From positions 1 through 48,392 of the forward strand of contig JBDRIE010000026.1 in NCBI GenBank assembly GCA_043816165.1: a stretch of DNA of 48,392 nucleotides, read 5' to 3'. Both the position numbers and the translations under genes were made by a program. Shown here piece after piece: positions 1 to 6,619 of this stretch (position 1 is its first letter; each line of letters opens with the position of its first letter). Source of the stretch: JAACEU01 sp043816165 (GTDB lineage Bacteria > Patescibacteriota > Gracilibacteria > UBA1369 > LOWO2-01-FULL-3). Below the pieces are notes generated by a model, which made no database searches, was not told where the DNA came from, and saw only the letters and a list, made by a program, of their open reading frames with translations.

Positions 1-23
1 CACCATTTTATTCCCGGGGTTTC

Positions 24-51
24 TTGACAATGTGCGCCTTAGTGCTAGAAT
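24..51 (+). promoter_or_regulatory. Sigma-70-type promoter
   Basis: TTGACA at 24-29 and TAGAAT at 46-51 are separated by 16 bp. The ATG of the first gene lies 25 bases past the -10, so the leader is short. Confidence 0.65.
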
Positions 52-75
52 TTCGTCTTATTTAACTTACACATT

Positions 76-534
76 ATGAAAGTTCCAGTTATAGATCACA
101 ATTGGGCTGCTGAAAATGTATGCAAGCATTGGAAACTAACCGACCCTAAATTCCAAGAATGTTTTGCAGAAATTTCAAAGGAATGGCAGAAAACAATCCC
201 TTCATCCGCTTATATATGTCGTTTTGTAAATGAAGGTATATTAAAAATTTGTCATACACCGGAGGATTTTAAAAGAATATCAGATATATTACTGCCATAC
301 TTTGAACAAATTTTCTTGGAGGAGGATGGGAGTTTACGATTTGCTCAAGAATTATTTAATGCTGTTATGGCTCAACAAATTGATTCAATAGATATGTTTG
401 AGCAAATATGCAGAAGAACGTTTGAGCAGAATGAAAAATACAGGTTACAGGGTGGTCTTAGTAGAGATGGCTCTCAGTATCCAGAATACATTTCTGTTGC
501 GATTCGCGAAGCGATTGTTGGAGCTCAGCAGTAA
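76..534 (+). CDS. Unknown 152-aa cytosolic protein
   Basis: I do not recognise this protein. It is 152 residues, mostly predicted helical, with no signal peptide or membrane segment and no obvious catalytic motif. It has five scattered cysteines that form no CxxC pairs, so a zinc ribbon is unlikely. Coding status is supported by a good promoter (24-51) ending 24 bases before the ATG and by codon use like the neighbours. It is transcribed alone: downstream lies an AT-rich stretch that carries the promoter of the next gene. The ATG at 76 is the first in-frame start after the promoter. Confidence 0.7.
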   Translation: MKVPVIDHNWAAENVCKHWKLTDPKFQECFAEISKEWQKTIPSSAYICRFVNEGILKICHTPEDFKRISDILLPYFEQIFLEEDGSLRFAQELFNAVMAQQIDSIDMFEQICRRTFEQNEKYRLQGGLSRDGSQYPEYISVAIREAIVGAQQ

Positions 535-548
535 GTTTTTAGAATTTT

Positions 549-577
549 TTTAGGTTTTTTTAATAATTATTTAATGT
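549..577 (+). promoter_or_regulatory. Promoter of the TTTA-N17-TAATGT type
   Basis: TTTAGG at 549-554, a 17-bp T/A-rich spacer, and TAATGT at 572-577. A 23-bp stretch covering the spacer and -10 is identical to 12364-12386 upstream of recA. The gene starts 67 bases downstream. Confidence 0.5.
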
Positions 578-643
578 CGGGATGTTAGGGTGTGTTTTGC
601 TTTCGCGCGAAGGCGAAATAATTACCTTTTAACATAATTTATT

Positions 644-2128
644 ATGCAAAGATTAAAAAAATCTTTCATTTTGATGACTTTGGTTGCGCTGGCATTGCAG
701 TTTTCGATGGTGCGAATTTCTGCTTATGCGTACAGTGCGGGCGATGTTGTTATAAATGAAATTGCTTGGGCCGGAACCGATGACAACACCGGCGATGAGT
801 GGATTGAGTTATACAATTCTACTAATCAGGCTATTGATTTGGCCGGGTGGTATATTGAGGATGATGGAGGGGCTTCTACGTACACTATTTCTGCCGGTTC
901 TATTCCTGCGTATGGATACTTTTTGATTGAGGATGTTGAGGAGGCGACTAATGTTGTTGCTGATGCTTTGGTGCCTCTGTCCTTGGCAAATGCGGGTGAT
1001 AGTTTGGTTTTGAAAGACGGTGGTAGTGTTGTGATCGATACTGTGAATAGTAGTGGAGGTGCGTGGTATGCGGGCACTTCTACTCCGAAGGCTTCGATGG
1101 AAAGAATTGATCCGGGTGGGGGTGACTTGGCGGGCAATTTTGCTACGGCAATGAGTTCAAATGGAGCCGTTGGAAGGCTTGGAACTGAAATTTTGGGTAC
1201 TCCTAGAAGTGTGAATAGTAATTATGATGGTGGTGGACCGGCCGTGAGTGTGGTTGCGCCTGCGACTGTGAATAGTGGCGATGATGTCGTTGTTTCGGTA
1301 GAGGTGGATTCTGTGAGCGACCTTTATGCGTATGGGTTTGAGATAAATTATGATCCTGCTGTTTTGGATTTTGTTTCAGCGGTTGATTCGGGGCTCTTGG
1401 GTTCTGATAGTGAAGCGACTGCCTTTAATTATGGTTTGGAGAATGGTGTAGAGGGAACTCTTCTTGTGGGAAATGCTCGGCTTGTGAATCCGCCTACCGG
1501 AGTGGATGGGGCCGGTGCTCTATTTGAGTTGACCTTTTCTGTGGTTGGAGTGGATGGAGATAGCACTTCTTTAACTCTCGGAGGAAGCAGTTATTTGGCG
1601 AATTCTGTTGGAGATATTTTGGCTAGTTTTGATGGTGGGAACGTGGACGTAGGTGCCGGAGCCGGTGGAGTTGATGGAGTTGTGAATTTGGGTGTGGGGC
1701 CGGGAGCTTCCAGATACTCTTTGGAGTTAAGTTGGAGTGCTGGAGCTAGTGGAGCTGACAGTTATATTGTGATGAGACAGATGGTTGATGGAAATTATGT
1801 AGTTTTGGGCGAAGTTACTGAACTTTCATATGTTGATAATTATGAACTTTTGCCCGGTGTGACTTACAATTACCAACTCATTGCTGTGAAAAATGGAGTA
1901 AATAGTGTTGTTTCAGGAGTTTCCGGAATGGATGATCGTGGAATTTTGGGAGATCTGGATAGGAGTGACCGGGTTGATGGTCGGGATATCGAGATATTAG
2001 CGAGAGCGTATGGAAGTGAATATGGTGATGAGGAATACGATCCTTTGTGTGATACGACGATGGATGGAATTATCGATGGAAGTGATTTGATAGATGTTGG
2101 AGCTAATTTTGGAATTACATATCCATAG
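644..2128 (+). CDS. Secreted LTD-cohesin-Fn3-dockerin protein
   Basis: A 494-aa secreted modular protein. Residues 1-30 are a Sec signal peptide (basic start, hydrophobic core, AYA-like end). Residues about 33-190 form a lamin-tail domain, with the family start VVINEIAWAG and the DEWIELYN motif. Residues about 198-335 are cohesin-like, including the ALFELTF strand. Residues about 350-430 look like a fibronectin type III module. The C-terminal 62 residues are a type I dockerin with two calcium loops (DLDRSDRVDGRD and CDTTMDGIIDGSD). Cohesins bind dockerins, so one chain carries both halves of that pair. The next gene encodes a membrane-anchored cohesin-like protein, which suggests a surface complex. 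No enzymatic domain is visible. Ligand and partner are inferred. Confidence 0.85.
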   Translation: MQRLKKSFILMTLVALALQFSMVRISAYAYSAGDVVINEIAWAGTDDNTGDEWIELYNSTNQAIDLAGWYIEDDGGASTYTISAGSIPAYGYFLIEDVEEATNVVADALVPLSLANAGDSLVLKDGGSVVIDTVNSSGGAWYAGTSTPKASMERIDPGGGDLAGNFATAMSSNGAVGRLGTEILGTPRSVNSNYDGGGPAVSVVAPATVNSGDDVVVSVEVDSVSDLYAYGFEINYDPAVLDFVSAVDSGLLGSDSEATAFNYGLENGVEGTLLVGNARLVNPPTGVDGAGALFELTFSVVGVDGDSTSLTLGGSSYLANSVGDILASFDGGNVDVGAGAGGVDGVVNLGVGPGASRYSLELSWSAGASGADSYIVMRQMVDGNYVVLGEVTELSYVDNYELLPGVTYNYQLIAVKNGVNSVVSGVSGMDDRGILGDLDRSDRVDGRDIEILARAYGSEYGDEEYDPLCDTTMDGIIDGSDLIDVGANFGITYP

Positions 2129-2140
2129 TTTTGATTGCTG

Positions 2141-2160
2141 GAGGCTTTGGGGGGAGCCTC
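2141..2160 (+). terminator. Hairpin after the dockerin gene
   Basis: GAGGCT at 2141-2146 pairs with AGCCTC at 2155-2160 around a G-rich loop. No clear T-run follows, so it may be a weak terminator or a processing/stability hairpin between the two surface-protein genes. Confidence 0.35.
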
Positions 2161-2201
2161 TTGCTCATGAGGTCTCTACAAAAGTTACTAATTACTAAAT
2201 T

Positions 2202-2852
2202 ATGAAAAAAATTATTTGTACAATTGTGGGATTTATTTTTCTTTCTTTCACTGCTTTTGGAGAAGAAATTGAAGACGTGTATATGGGTGAAATGGCTTTG
2301 GAGGGTGAGTTTTTGGATGGGAATTTATTGAAAATTTCTATTGTTGCCGGTGATATGATGCAGCCTGTGCTCGGGATTGCATTTAATTTGAATTTTGAGA
2401 GCGAGGATTTGGATTTTTTGAAGTATGAGCCGGGTGAGTTTTTGGAAAGAGGTGGTGACCCCTTTTATTTGGTAAAAAATGAAGAAAGTAGGGTGATTTT
2501 TGGTGAGACGCTGAGGAGAGAAGATAGTTTTCCCGTTGGTGGAGGCATTGTTGCTGAATTTTATTTTCAGATTTTGGAGGAAAATGAATTTAATTTTTCT
2601 TTCTACAATGGTGTTGTGTCTACTTTGGACGTGGTTAGGCAGGATATTGATAAGATATTGTGGGAAGACTTGGTGGTTAGCAGAGGTGATGATGAAATAT
2701 TGGTCGATTTGGATTATTCGAAAAGTTCGATCTTTAAGGCCGGCGGTTTTGAGTTGTCGAAAATTTTACCCTGGTTGTTGCTTTTGATAGGAGGAGGAGG
2801 TGTGTTTTTTGTTTATTTCTTGTCAAAAAACCAGGAAAAGAAAAGACCTTAA
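2202..2852 (+). CDS. Membrane-anchored cohesin-like protein
   Basis: A 216-aa protein with an N-terminal signal peptide (residues 1-20, ending near AFG). One cohesin-like beta-sandwich spans about residues 28-150: the stretch with VLGIAFNLNFESEDLDFLKY matches the strand pattern of the cohesin domain in the preceding gene. A single C-terminal membrane helix at about 184-206 is followed by a Lys/Arg-rich tail (KNQEKKRP). The topology places the cohesin outside the cell, held by its C-terminus. It lies 73 bp after the dockerin-bearing protein in the same direction, so they are plausible partners. A cohesin fold alone does not prove dockerin binding. Confidence 0.75.
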   Translation: MKKIICTIVGFIFLSFTAFGEEIEDVYMGEMALEGEFLDGNLLKISIVAGDMMQPVLGIAFNLNFESEDLDFLKYEPGEFLERGGDPFYLVKNEESRVIFGETLRREDSFPVGGGIVAEFYFQILEENEFNFSFYNGVVSTLDVVRQDIDKILWEDLVVSRGDDEILVDLDYSKSSIFKAGGFELSKILPWLLLLIGGGGVFFVYFLSKNQEKKRP

Positions 2853-2910
2853 GCTTATGTCAATTTTAAATAAATTTTTCGTCTTTGGATTGGAGGCAGT
2901 TTGTATTAAA

Positions 2911-2940
2911 TTGAGAGTAGTTAAAAAAAATCCCTTAACA
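2911..2940 (+). promoter_or_regulatory. Possible promoter with a very short leader
   Basis: TTGAGA at 2911-2916 and TTAACA at 2935-2940 with 18 bp between. The ATG at 2952 lies only 11 bases past the -10, which would give an almost leaderless mRNA. Confidence 0.4.
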
Positions 2941-2951
2941 TTTGACTACTC

Positions 2952-3395
2952 ATGCCTAAGAAATTCATTTCTATCCAAGACTCTGCTGATTTAAGCAATA
3001 AATCAGTTCAAACTATCCGACGTGCTATCAAATCTAAAAAACTGAAACACAGGAGACACAAGACTCCACAAGGATTCAACTATTTGGTCAACTATGAATC
3101 CCTTTGTTTAATTTATGGAATTAAGCCAATTCCAAATGTTAAAGAGGAACCAACAAAGGATGAAATCAAGATTGCTAAACCAAAGAAAGCGAATAATGAT
3201 GATGGATTCTTTGTTACAACAGACGATTTCAAGAATCTAACCGTGTCTTTGGAAAAGATGGTTACTCAACATTCGGAGGAAAGGCAAAACTTCATTCGAC
3301 TTGTTGACACACTCCAAGAGAAAATATTTGTGCTGGAAAATCAACTTAATCTGCTTCAAACTCCAAAGAAAAAGTGGTATCAGATGTGGAAGTAA
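2952..3395 (+). CDS. Small HTH (excisionase/MerR-like) DNA-binding protein
   Basis: A 147-aa protein. Residues 1-50 look like a winged-helix or excisionase-type HTH: FISIQDSADLSNKSVQTIRRAI resembles the 'aDLLGVSvqTIRRwI' pattern. A basic segment (KKLKHRRHKTPQG) and a strand with a tyrosine-rich end follow, as in the wing of such domains. Residues about 90-135 are heptad-rich (VSLEKMVTQHSEERQNF, VDTLQEKIFVLENQLNLL), suggesting a dimerising coiled coil. The C-terminus KKKWYQMWK is aromatic and basic. It is probably a transcriptional regulator or nucleoid-associated factor. No target is apparent. The next gene begins 9 bp downstream and may be cotranscribed. Confidence 0.65.
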   Translation: MPKKFISIQDSADLSNKSVQTIRRAIKSKKLKHRRHKTPQGFNYLVNYESLCLIYGIKPIPNVKEEPTKDEIKIAKPKKANNDDGFFVTTDDFKNLTVSLEKMVTQHSEERQNFIRLVDTLQEKIFVLENQLNLLQTPKKKWYQMWK

Positions 3396-3404
3396 GAGAA
3401 ATAT

Positions 3405-4040
3405 ATGCACAAATCGTCATTTATCTGGGAACTTCTTCGTAAAACGGTTCATCTTTCCGGTTTACTAATTGTAGTGGGCTACACACTGATTCTTCATTTT
3501 TTTAGTGCTCGTGTTGCTATTCTTGCAATGACCGCAGTGTTGCTGATTCTTTTGGAAATTGAATACGTAAGGCTGGAGCATCGATCTCGATTTACAGCTT
3601 TTTTTGATTGCATGTTCCGAAAACATGAGAAAGATAATGTTTCGAGCGCTGTATTTTTGGTGGTTTCTTGTATCATTTGTTTTGCTGCTTTTGATTATTG
3701 GATTGCGGTTGTGGCTCTGTTTATGACTGTGTTTGGAGATCTTTTTGCAGCACTTTTTGGGAGGGCATTTGGGAAGACGATTCTTTACAATACGAAGACT
3801 TATGTGGGAACGATCGCGGGATTGTTGGCAAATGTTGGGGTTGGAATCTTAATCCTGCCGGAGGTTATTTATCTGGTTGTTATCATGGGTGTTGTGGCTT
3901 CATTTACCGAACTTATAACGAATAAAATGGATGACAATCTGACAGTGCCTATGTTTACCGGGTTTGCCGGGCAGATGCTTGTATATGTTTTGCAAATAGA
4001 TCTGCCTTCGATTGATTTTACTTATCTTGGATTATTCTAA
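3405..4040 (+). CDS. CTP-dependent dolichol/phytol/diacylglycerol-kinase-like membrane protein
   Basis: A 211-aa integral membrane protein with about six hydrophobic segments. The start has the RKTVHLSG motif of the SEC59/DGK1/VTE5 family. The cytosolic loop LLEIEYVRLE and the later GDLFAALFGRAFGKT and KTYVGTIAG motifs match the conserved CTP-binding face shared with CDP-diglyceride synthetases. The last part, ELITNKMDDNLTVPMFTG, fits the family C-terminus. Members phosphorylate polyprenols, phytol or diacylglycerol using CTP. The substrate cannot be read from sequence. In an organism with reduced lipid synthesis it may recycle scavenged lipid alcohols (inference). Confidence 0.75.
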   Translation: MHKSSFIWELLRKTVHLSGLLIVVGYTLILHFFSARVAILAMTAVLLILLEIEYVRLEHRSRFTAFFDCMFRKHEKDNVSSAVFLVVSCIICFAAFDYWIAVVALFMTVFGDLFAALFGRAFGKTILYNTKTYVGTIAGLLANVGVGILILPEVIYLVVIMGVVASFTELITNKMDDNLTVPMFTGFAGQMLVYVLQIDLPSIDFTYLGLF

Positions 4041-4059
4041 ATATTAATTTTAAATACTA

Positions 4060-5331
4060 ATGTCACTATTCGAAAACACTTTAAAGCAGATAAAACTTGC
4101 CGCTGATACGATGGGACTGGACAAGGATGTTGAAGAAGTGCTGAAACATCCACAGAGGGAAATTCGGGTGAATATTCCTGTGAAGATGGATGATGGGTCA
4201 TTGCGAATTTTTGAGGGATTTAGAGTTCAGCACAATAATTATCGTGGTCCGTACAAGGGCGGAATTCGTTTTCACCCTCAGGTTGATATGGAAGAGGTGC
4301 AGGCTTTGTCGGCTTGGATGACTATCAAGTGTGCTGTTGTTGGAATTCCTCTTGGAGGAGGAAAGGGAGGTGTGATCGTGAATCCTAAGGAGCTTTCTGA
4401 AGGAGAATTGGAGCGATTGACTAGAAAATATACTGAACTGATAGCTCCTGCGATCGGGCCGGAGACTGATGTTCCTGCGCCTGATGTGAATACGAATGCG
4501 AAGATTATGGAGTGGATCGCTGATGAGTATTCAAAGATTGTGGGGAAACCGTCGTTGGGTGTTGTGACCGGGAAACCGGTTGAGAATGGAGGTAGTAGAG
4601 GCCGTGGGAGTGCGACTGCTCAAGGTGGAGTGTTTGTTTTGAATGAATATGCGAAGGAAAATGGGATGGAGGCGAAAGATACTAAAATCGTAATTCAGGG
4701 GTTTGGAAATGCCGGAGGAGTAGCCGCTAAATTGCTTGTGGAAGGTGGATATGTTGTGTTGGGGGCTTCCGATTCTCAGGGAGGTATCGTTTGTACTCAT
4801 GGTATTGATCCAAATGTGCTTTTGACATGTAAGATTGAGAAGGAGTCAGTGAAAAATTGTGGGCTTCATGTGGAAGAAATTCATGATCAGGATGGGATGT
4901 CGTGCAGAACGGTTAATAATGAAGAACTTCTTGAGGCTGAATGTGATGTTTTGATTTTGGCCGCTTTGGAAAATCAAATTACCGCTGAAAATGCGGATAA
5001 AATTAAGGCAAAGGTTATTGTGGAACTTGCAAATGGTCCTATAAGCCCTGAAGCTGATGAGATTTTATACAAAAAGGGAATCGTTGTGCTTCCTGATATT
5101 TTGGCGAATGCCGGAGGAGTGACTGTGAGTTATTTTGAAATGTTGCAAAATGCCGATGATAAATATTGGTCAAAAGAGGAGGTGATTTCGAAATTGAAGG
5201 ATATCATGATTCGGGCTTGGAAAGAGGTTAGGTCTAACGTTGAAGCATATAAATGTTCGTTCCGAATTGCCGCATATATTACTGCTATGAAGCAAATTGA
5301 GTCTAAGATCAAGGAGAGGGGAGGGTTTTAA
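4060..5331 (+). CDS. gdhA: Glutamate dehydrogenase (Glu/Leu/Phe/Val family)
   Basis: A 423-aa enzyme of the usual hexameric class I length. It catalyses reversible NAD(P)-dependent deamination of glutamate to 2-oxoglutarate and ammonium. The substrate-domain motif RGPYKGGIRFHP, the catalytic lysine region IPLGGGKGGV and the catalytic aspartate in PAPDVNT are all intact. The Rossmann part starts near residue 210 with IQGFGNAGGVAAKLL, a GxGxxG-type loop. C-terminal PDILANAGGVTVSYFE is the typical substrate-contact region. It begins 19 bp after the kinase-like gene and ends overlapping by 4 bp the convergent HNH gene. Cofactor preference is not clear. Confidence 0.95.
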   Translation: MSLFENTLKQIKLAADTMGLDKDVEEVLKHPQREIRVNIPVKMDDGSLRIFEGFRVQHNNYRGPYKGGIRFHPQVDMEEVQALSAWMTIKCAVVGIPLGGGKGGVIVNPKELSEGELERLTRKYTELIAPAIGPETDVPAPDVNTNAKIMEWIADEYSKIVGKPSLGVVTGKPVENGGSRGRGSATAQGGVFVLNEYAKENGMEAKDTKIVIQGFGNAGGVAAKLLVEGGYVVLGASDSQGGIVCTHGIDPNVLLTCKIEKESVKNCGLHVEEIHDQDGMSCRTVNNEELLEAECDVLILAALENQITAENADKIKAKVIVELANGPISPEADEILYKKGIVVLPDILANAGGVTVSYFEMLQNADDKYWSKEEVISKLKDIMIRAWKEVRSNVEAYKCSFRIAAYITAMKQIESKIKERGGF

Positions 5332-6230
5332 ATTTGCATTACAAACTGATGTTGCACAACTTGCCGGTCTATCATGTGTTTGATATCGGTTTTGTCTGCG
5401 GTTTTTCGAATTTTCCAGTATCGCGATGGTAAGTCTTCATTTTCGATCAGTCCCCTATGCGCAAGGTCGTGGTGGGCTTTGCAAAGCGGTCTGATCTTGC
5501 TGGGATCATGCTCTTTTGAGAGTGCAAATCGATCTGTATGATGAAGAACATCCGCTTTTTTGAAGCATCCGGGGAAGCAACAGGTCCCATTGGTTTTTGC
5601 TTTGGCATAGTTATTTATTTTGGTTGGCATGTGACGCGAGTCGGTCACGGCAGTTTCCGGTTTTTCTTGCTCTAATTGTTTTTCTCTCATCTCAATAAAC
5701 TGTTTCATTAATTCATTCCAATCTTTCTGACCTTTTAGTTTCTTTAATTTTTCCGCTATTTCCGCTTCAAGCTCCATTTCAACATGTTCTTTTTCCGGAA
5801 TCAAAGTGGGCACGTGCCCACTTTCCTCGTTACAAACTTCTTTTACAAAAACCTGCAAGGTACTAACGCTCATACTGTCTGCTTTCTCCGCCCAAAACTT
5901 ATCATCTTCTTTTTTTGCAATGGTGCACACCGGCCTTATGACTCTCAGCCCTTTTTCCCTGGCAACTTTCATCAACCAGGGTTTGTCCTCAATTTTTCTC
6001 AAAATCCTCAATGAATCTCTAACCTTCTCCCTGCTCATTCCCGCCAGTTTCGCGGCATATTCGTAAATATCTCCAAACCCTTCATCTTCCCACACTCTAT
6101 TCCGTTCTATTTCCGGCAAAAGCAGTTCGCATTTCCGCATCCAAACTTTCGCGTTCGCACCGTAATTAGAAAATTTTTGATGTAAGATTTTTTTGTGATT
6201 TTTACCGATATTTTCCATGGATATTTTCAT
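5328..6230 (-). CDS. HNH endonuclease family protein (copy 1)
   Basis: A 300-aa protein when started at the ATG at 6230; the open frame extends upstream to 6359 but would run through an operator-like palindrome. The N-terminal half (LLPEIERNRVW, IYEYAAKLAGMSREKV) is helical and shared with the gene at 28193. The middle is charged, with coiled-coil character. The C-terminus is a zinc-bracketed HNH motif: CCFPGC, then VLHHTDRF and LCKAHHDLAH. HNH proteins usually cleave DNA. The overall family function is unknown to me. The palindrome at 6321-6338 lies about 90 bp upstream of the start and matches the one in the recA promoter, suggesting damage-linked control (inference). Confidence 0.8.
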   Translation of the reverse strand: MKISMENIGKNHKKILHQKFSNYGANAKVWMRKCELLLPEIERNRVWEDEGFGDIYEYAAKLAGMSREKVRDSLRILRKIEDKPWLMKVAREKGLRVIRPVCTIAKKEDDKFWAEKADSMSVSTLQVFVKEVCNEESGHVPTLIPEKEHVEMELEAEIAEKLKKLKGQKDWNELMKQFIEMREKQLEQEKPETAVTDSRHMPTKINNYAKAKTNGTCCFPGCFKKADVLHHTDRFALSKEHDPSKIRPLCKAHHDLAHRGLIENEDLPSRYWKIRKTADKTDIKHMIDRQVVQHQFVMQI

Positions 6231-6320
6231 AGTTTCTCGGATTATTCGACACCAAAATTCTAGCTTATTTCTGCGAAAAAATCCACTTTTCAGACCAACT
6301 TTAAATAGACAAAAACTGAC

Positions 6321-6338
6321 GGTGAGGGTATGCTCACC
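6321..6338. promoter_or_regulatory. SOS-like palindromic operator upstream of HNH copy 1
   Basis: GGTGAG-GGTATG-CTCACC, with perfect 6-bp arms and a 6-bp centre, the same geometry as the recA site at 12447-12464. It lies about 90 bp upstream of the HNH ATG on the minus strand. A clear -10/-35 around it was not found for that strand. Confidence 0.65.
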
Positions 6339-6425
6339 TTTGTGAGATTCCACACCCAATTTCCGGCTCCGGCTCCACTTTAGGTAGACAACAACTTGAA
6401 TTTATTACAACAGTTCAATATACTG

Positions 6426-6576
6426 CCACTAAGGTCTTTGCAAGAACCGATAACGTAACGAAATATGAAAAATTTGAGCGAAAGTTGTAAAAAGCGAAGA
6501 AGGCGTATCAGTCTAGATACGTCGATGAGCTTTGAGCAATTTGCAGCCGAATTTTTCATATTGCAGTAGTTAGTGG
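6426..6576. repeat. Long imperfect hairpin (MITE-like or structured RNA)
   Basis: This sits in the 389-bp gap between the HNH gene and ppdK. CCACTAA (6426-6432) pairs with TTAGTGG (6570-6576). A 13-bp perfect arm (6462-6474) pairs with 6550-6562, then about 20 bases pair imperfectly. The tip has its own hairpin, CGTATC (6504-6509) with GATACG (6516-6521). It could be a small inverted-repeat element, a regulatory RNA, or a leader of ppdK. Nothing coding is visible in it. Confidence 0.6.
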
Positions 6577-6619
6577 TTTTTGCAAATACCTTATCAGGGC
6601 ATTTTTTAACTTTATTCCG

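Noticed and set aside
6231..6359. N-terminal extension of HNH copy 1
   Set aside because: It covers the palindrome and has no similarity to the paralogue; starts at 6230 or 6218 are more credible.
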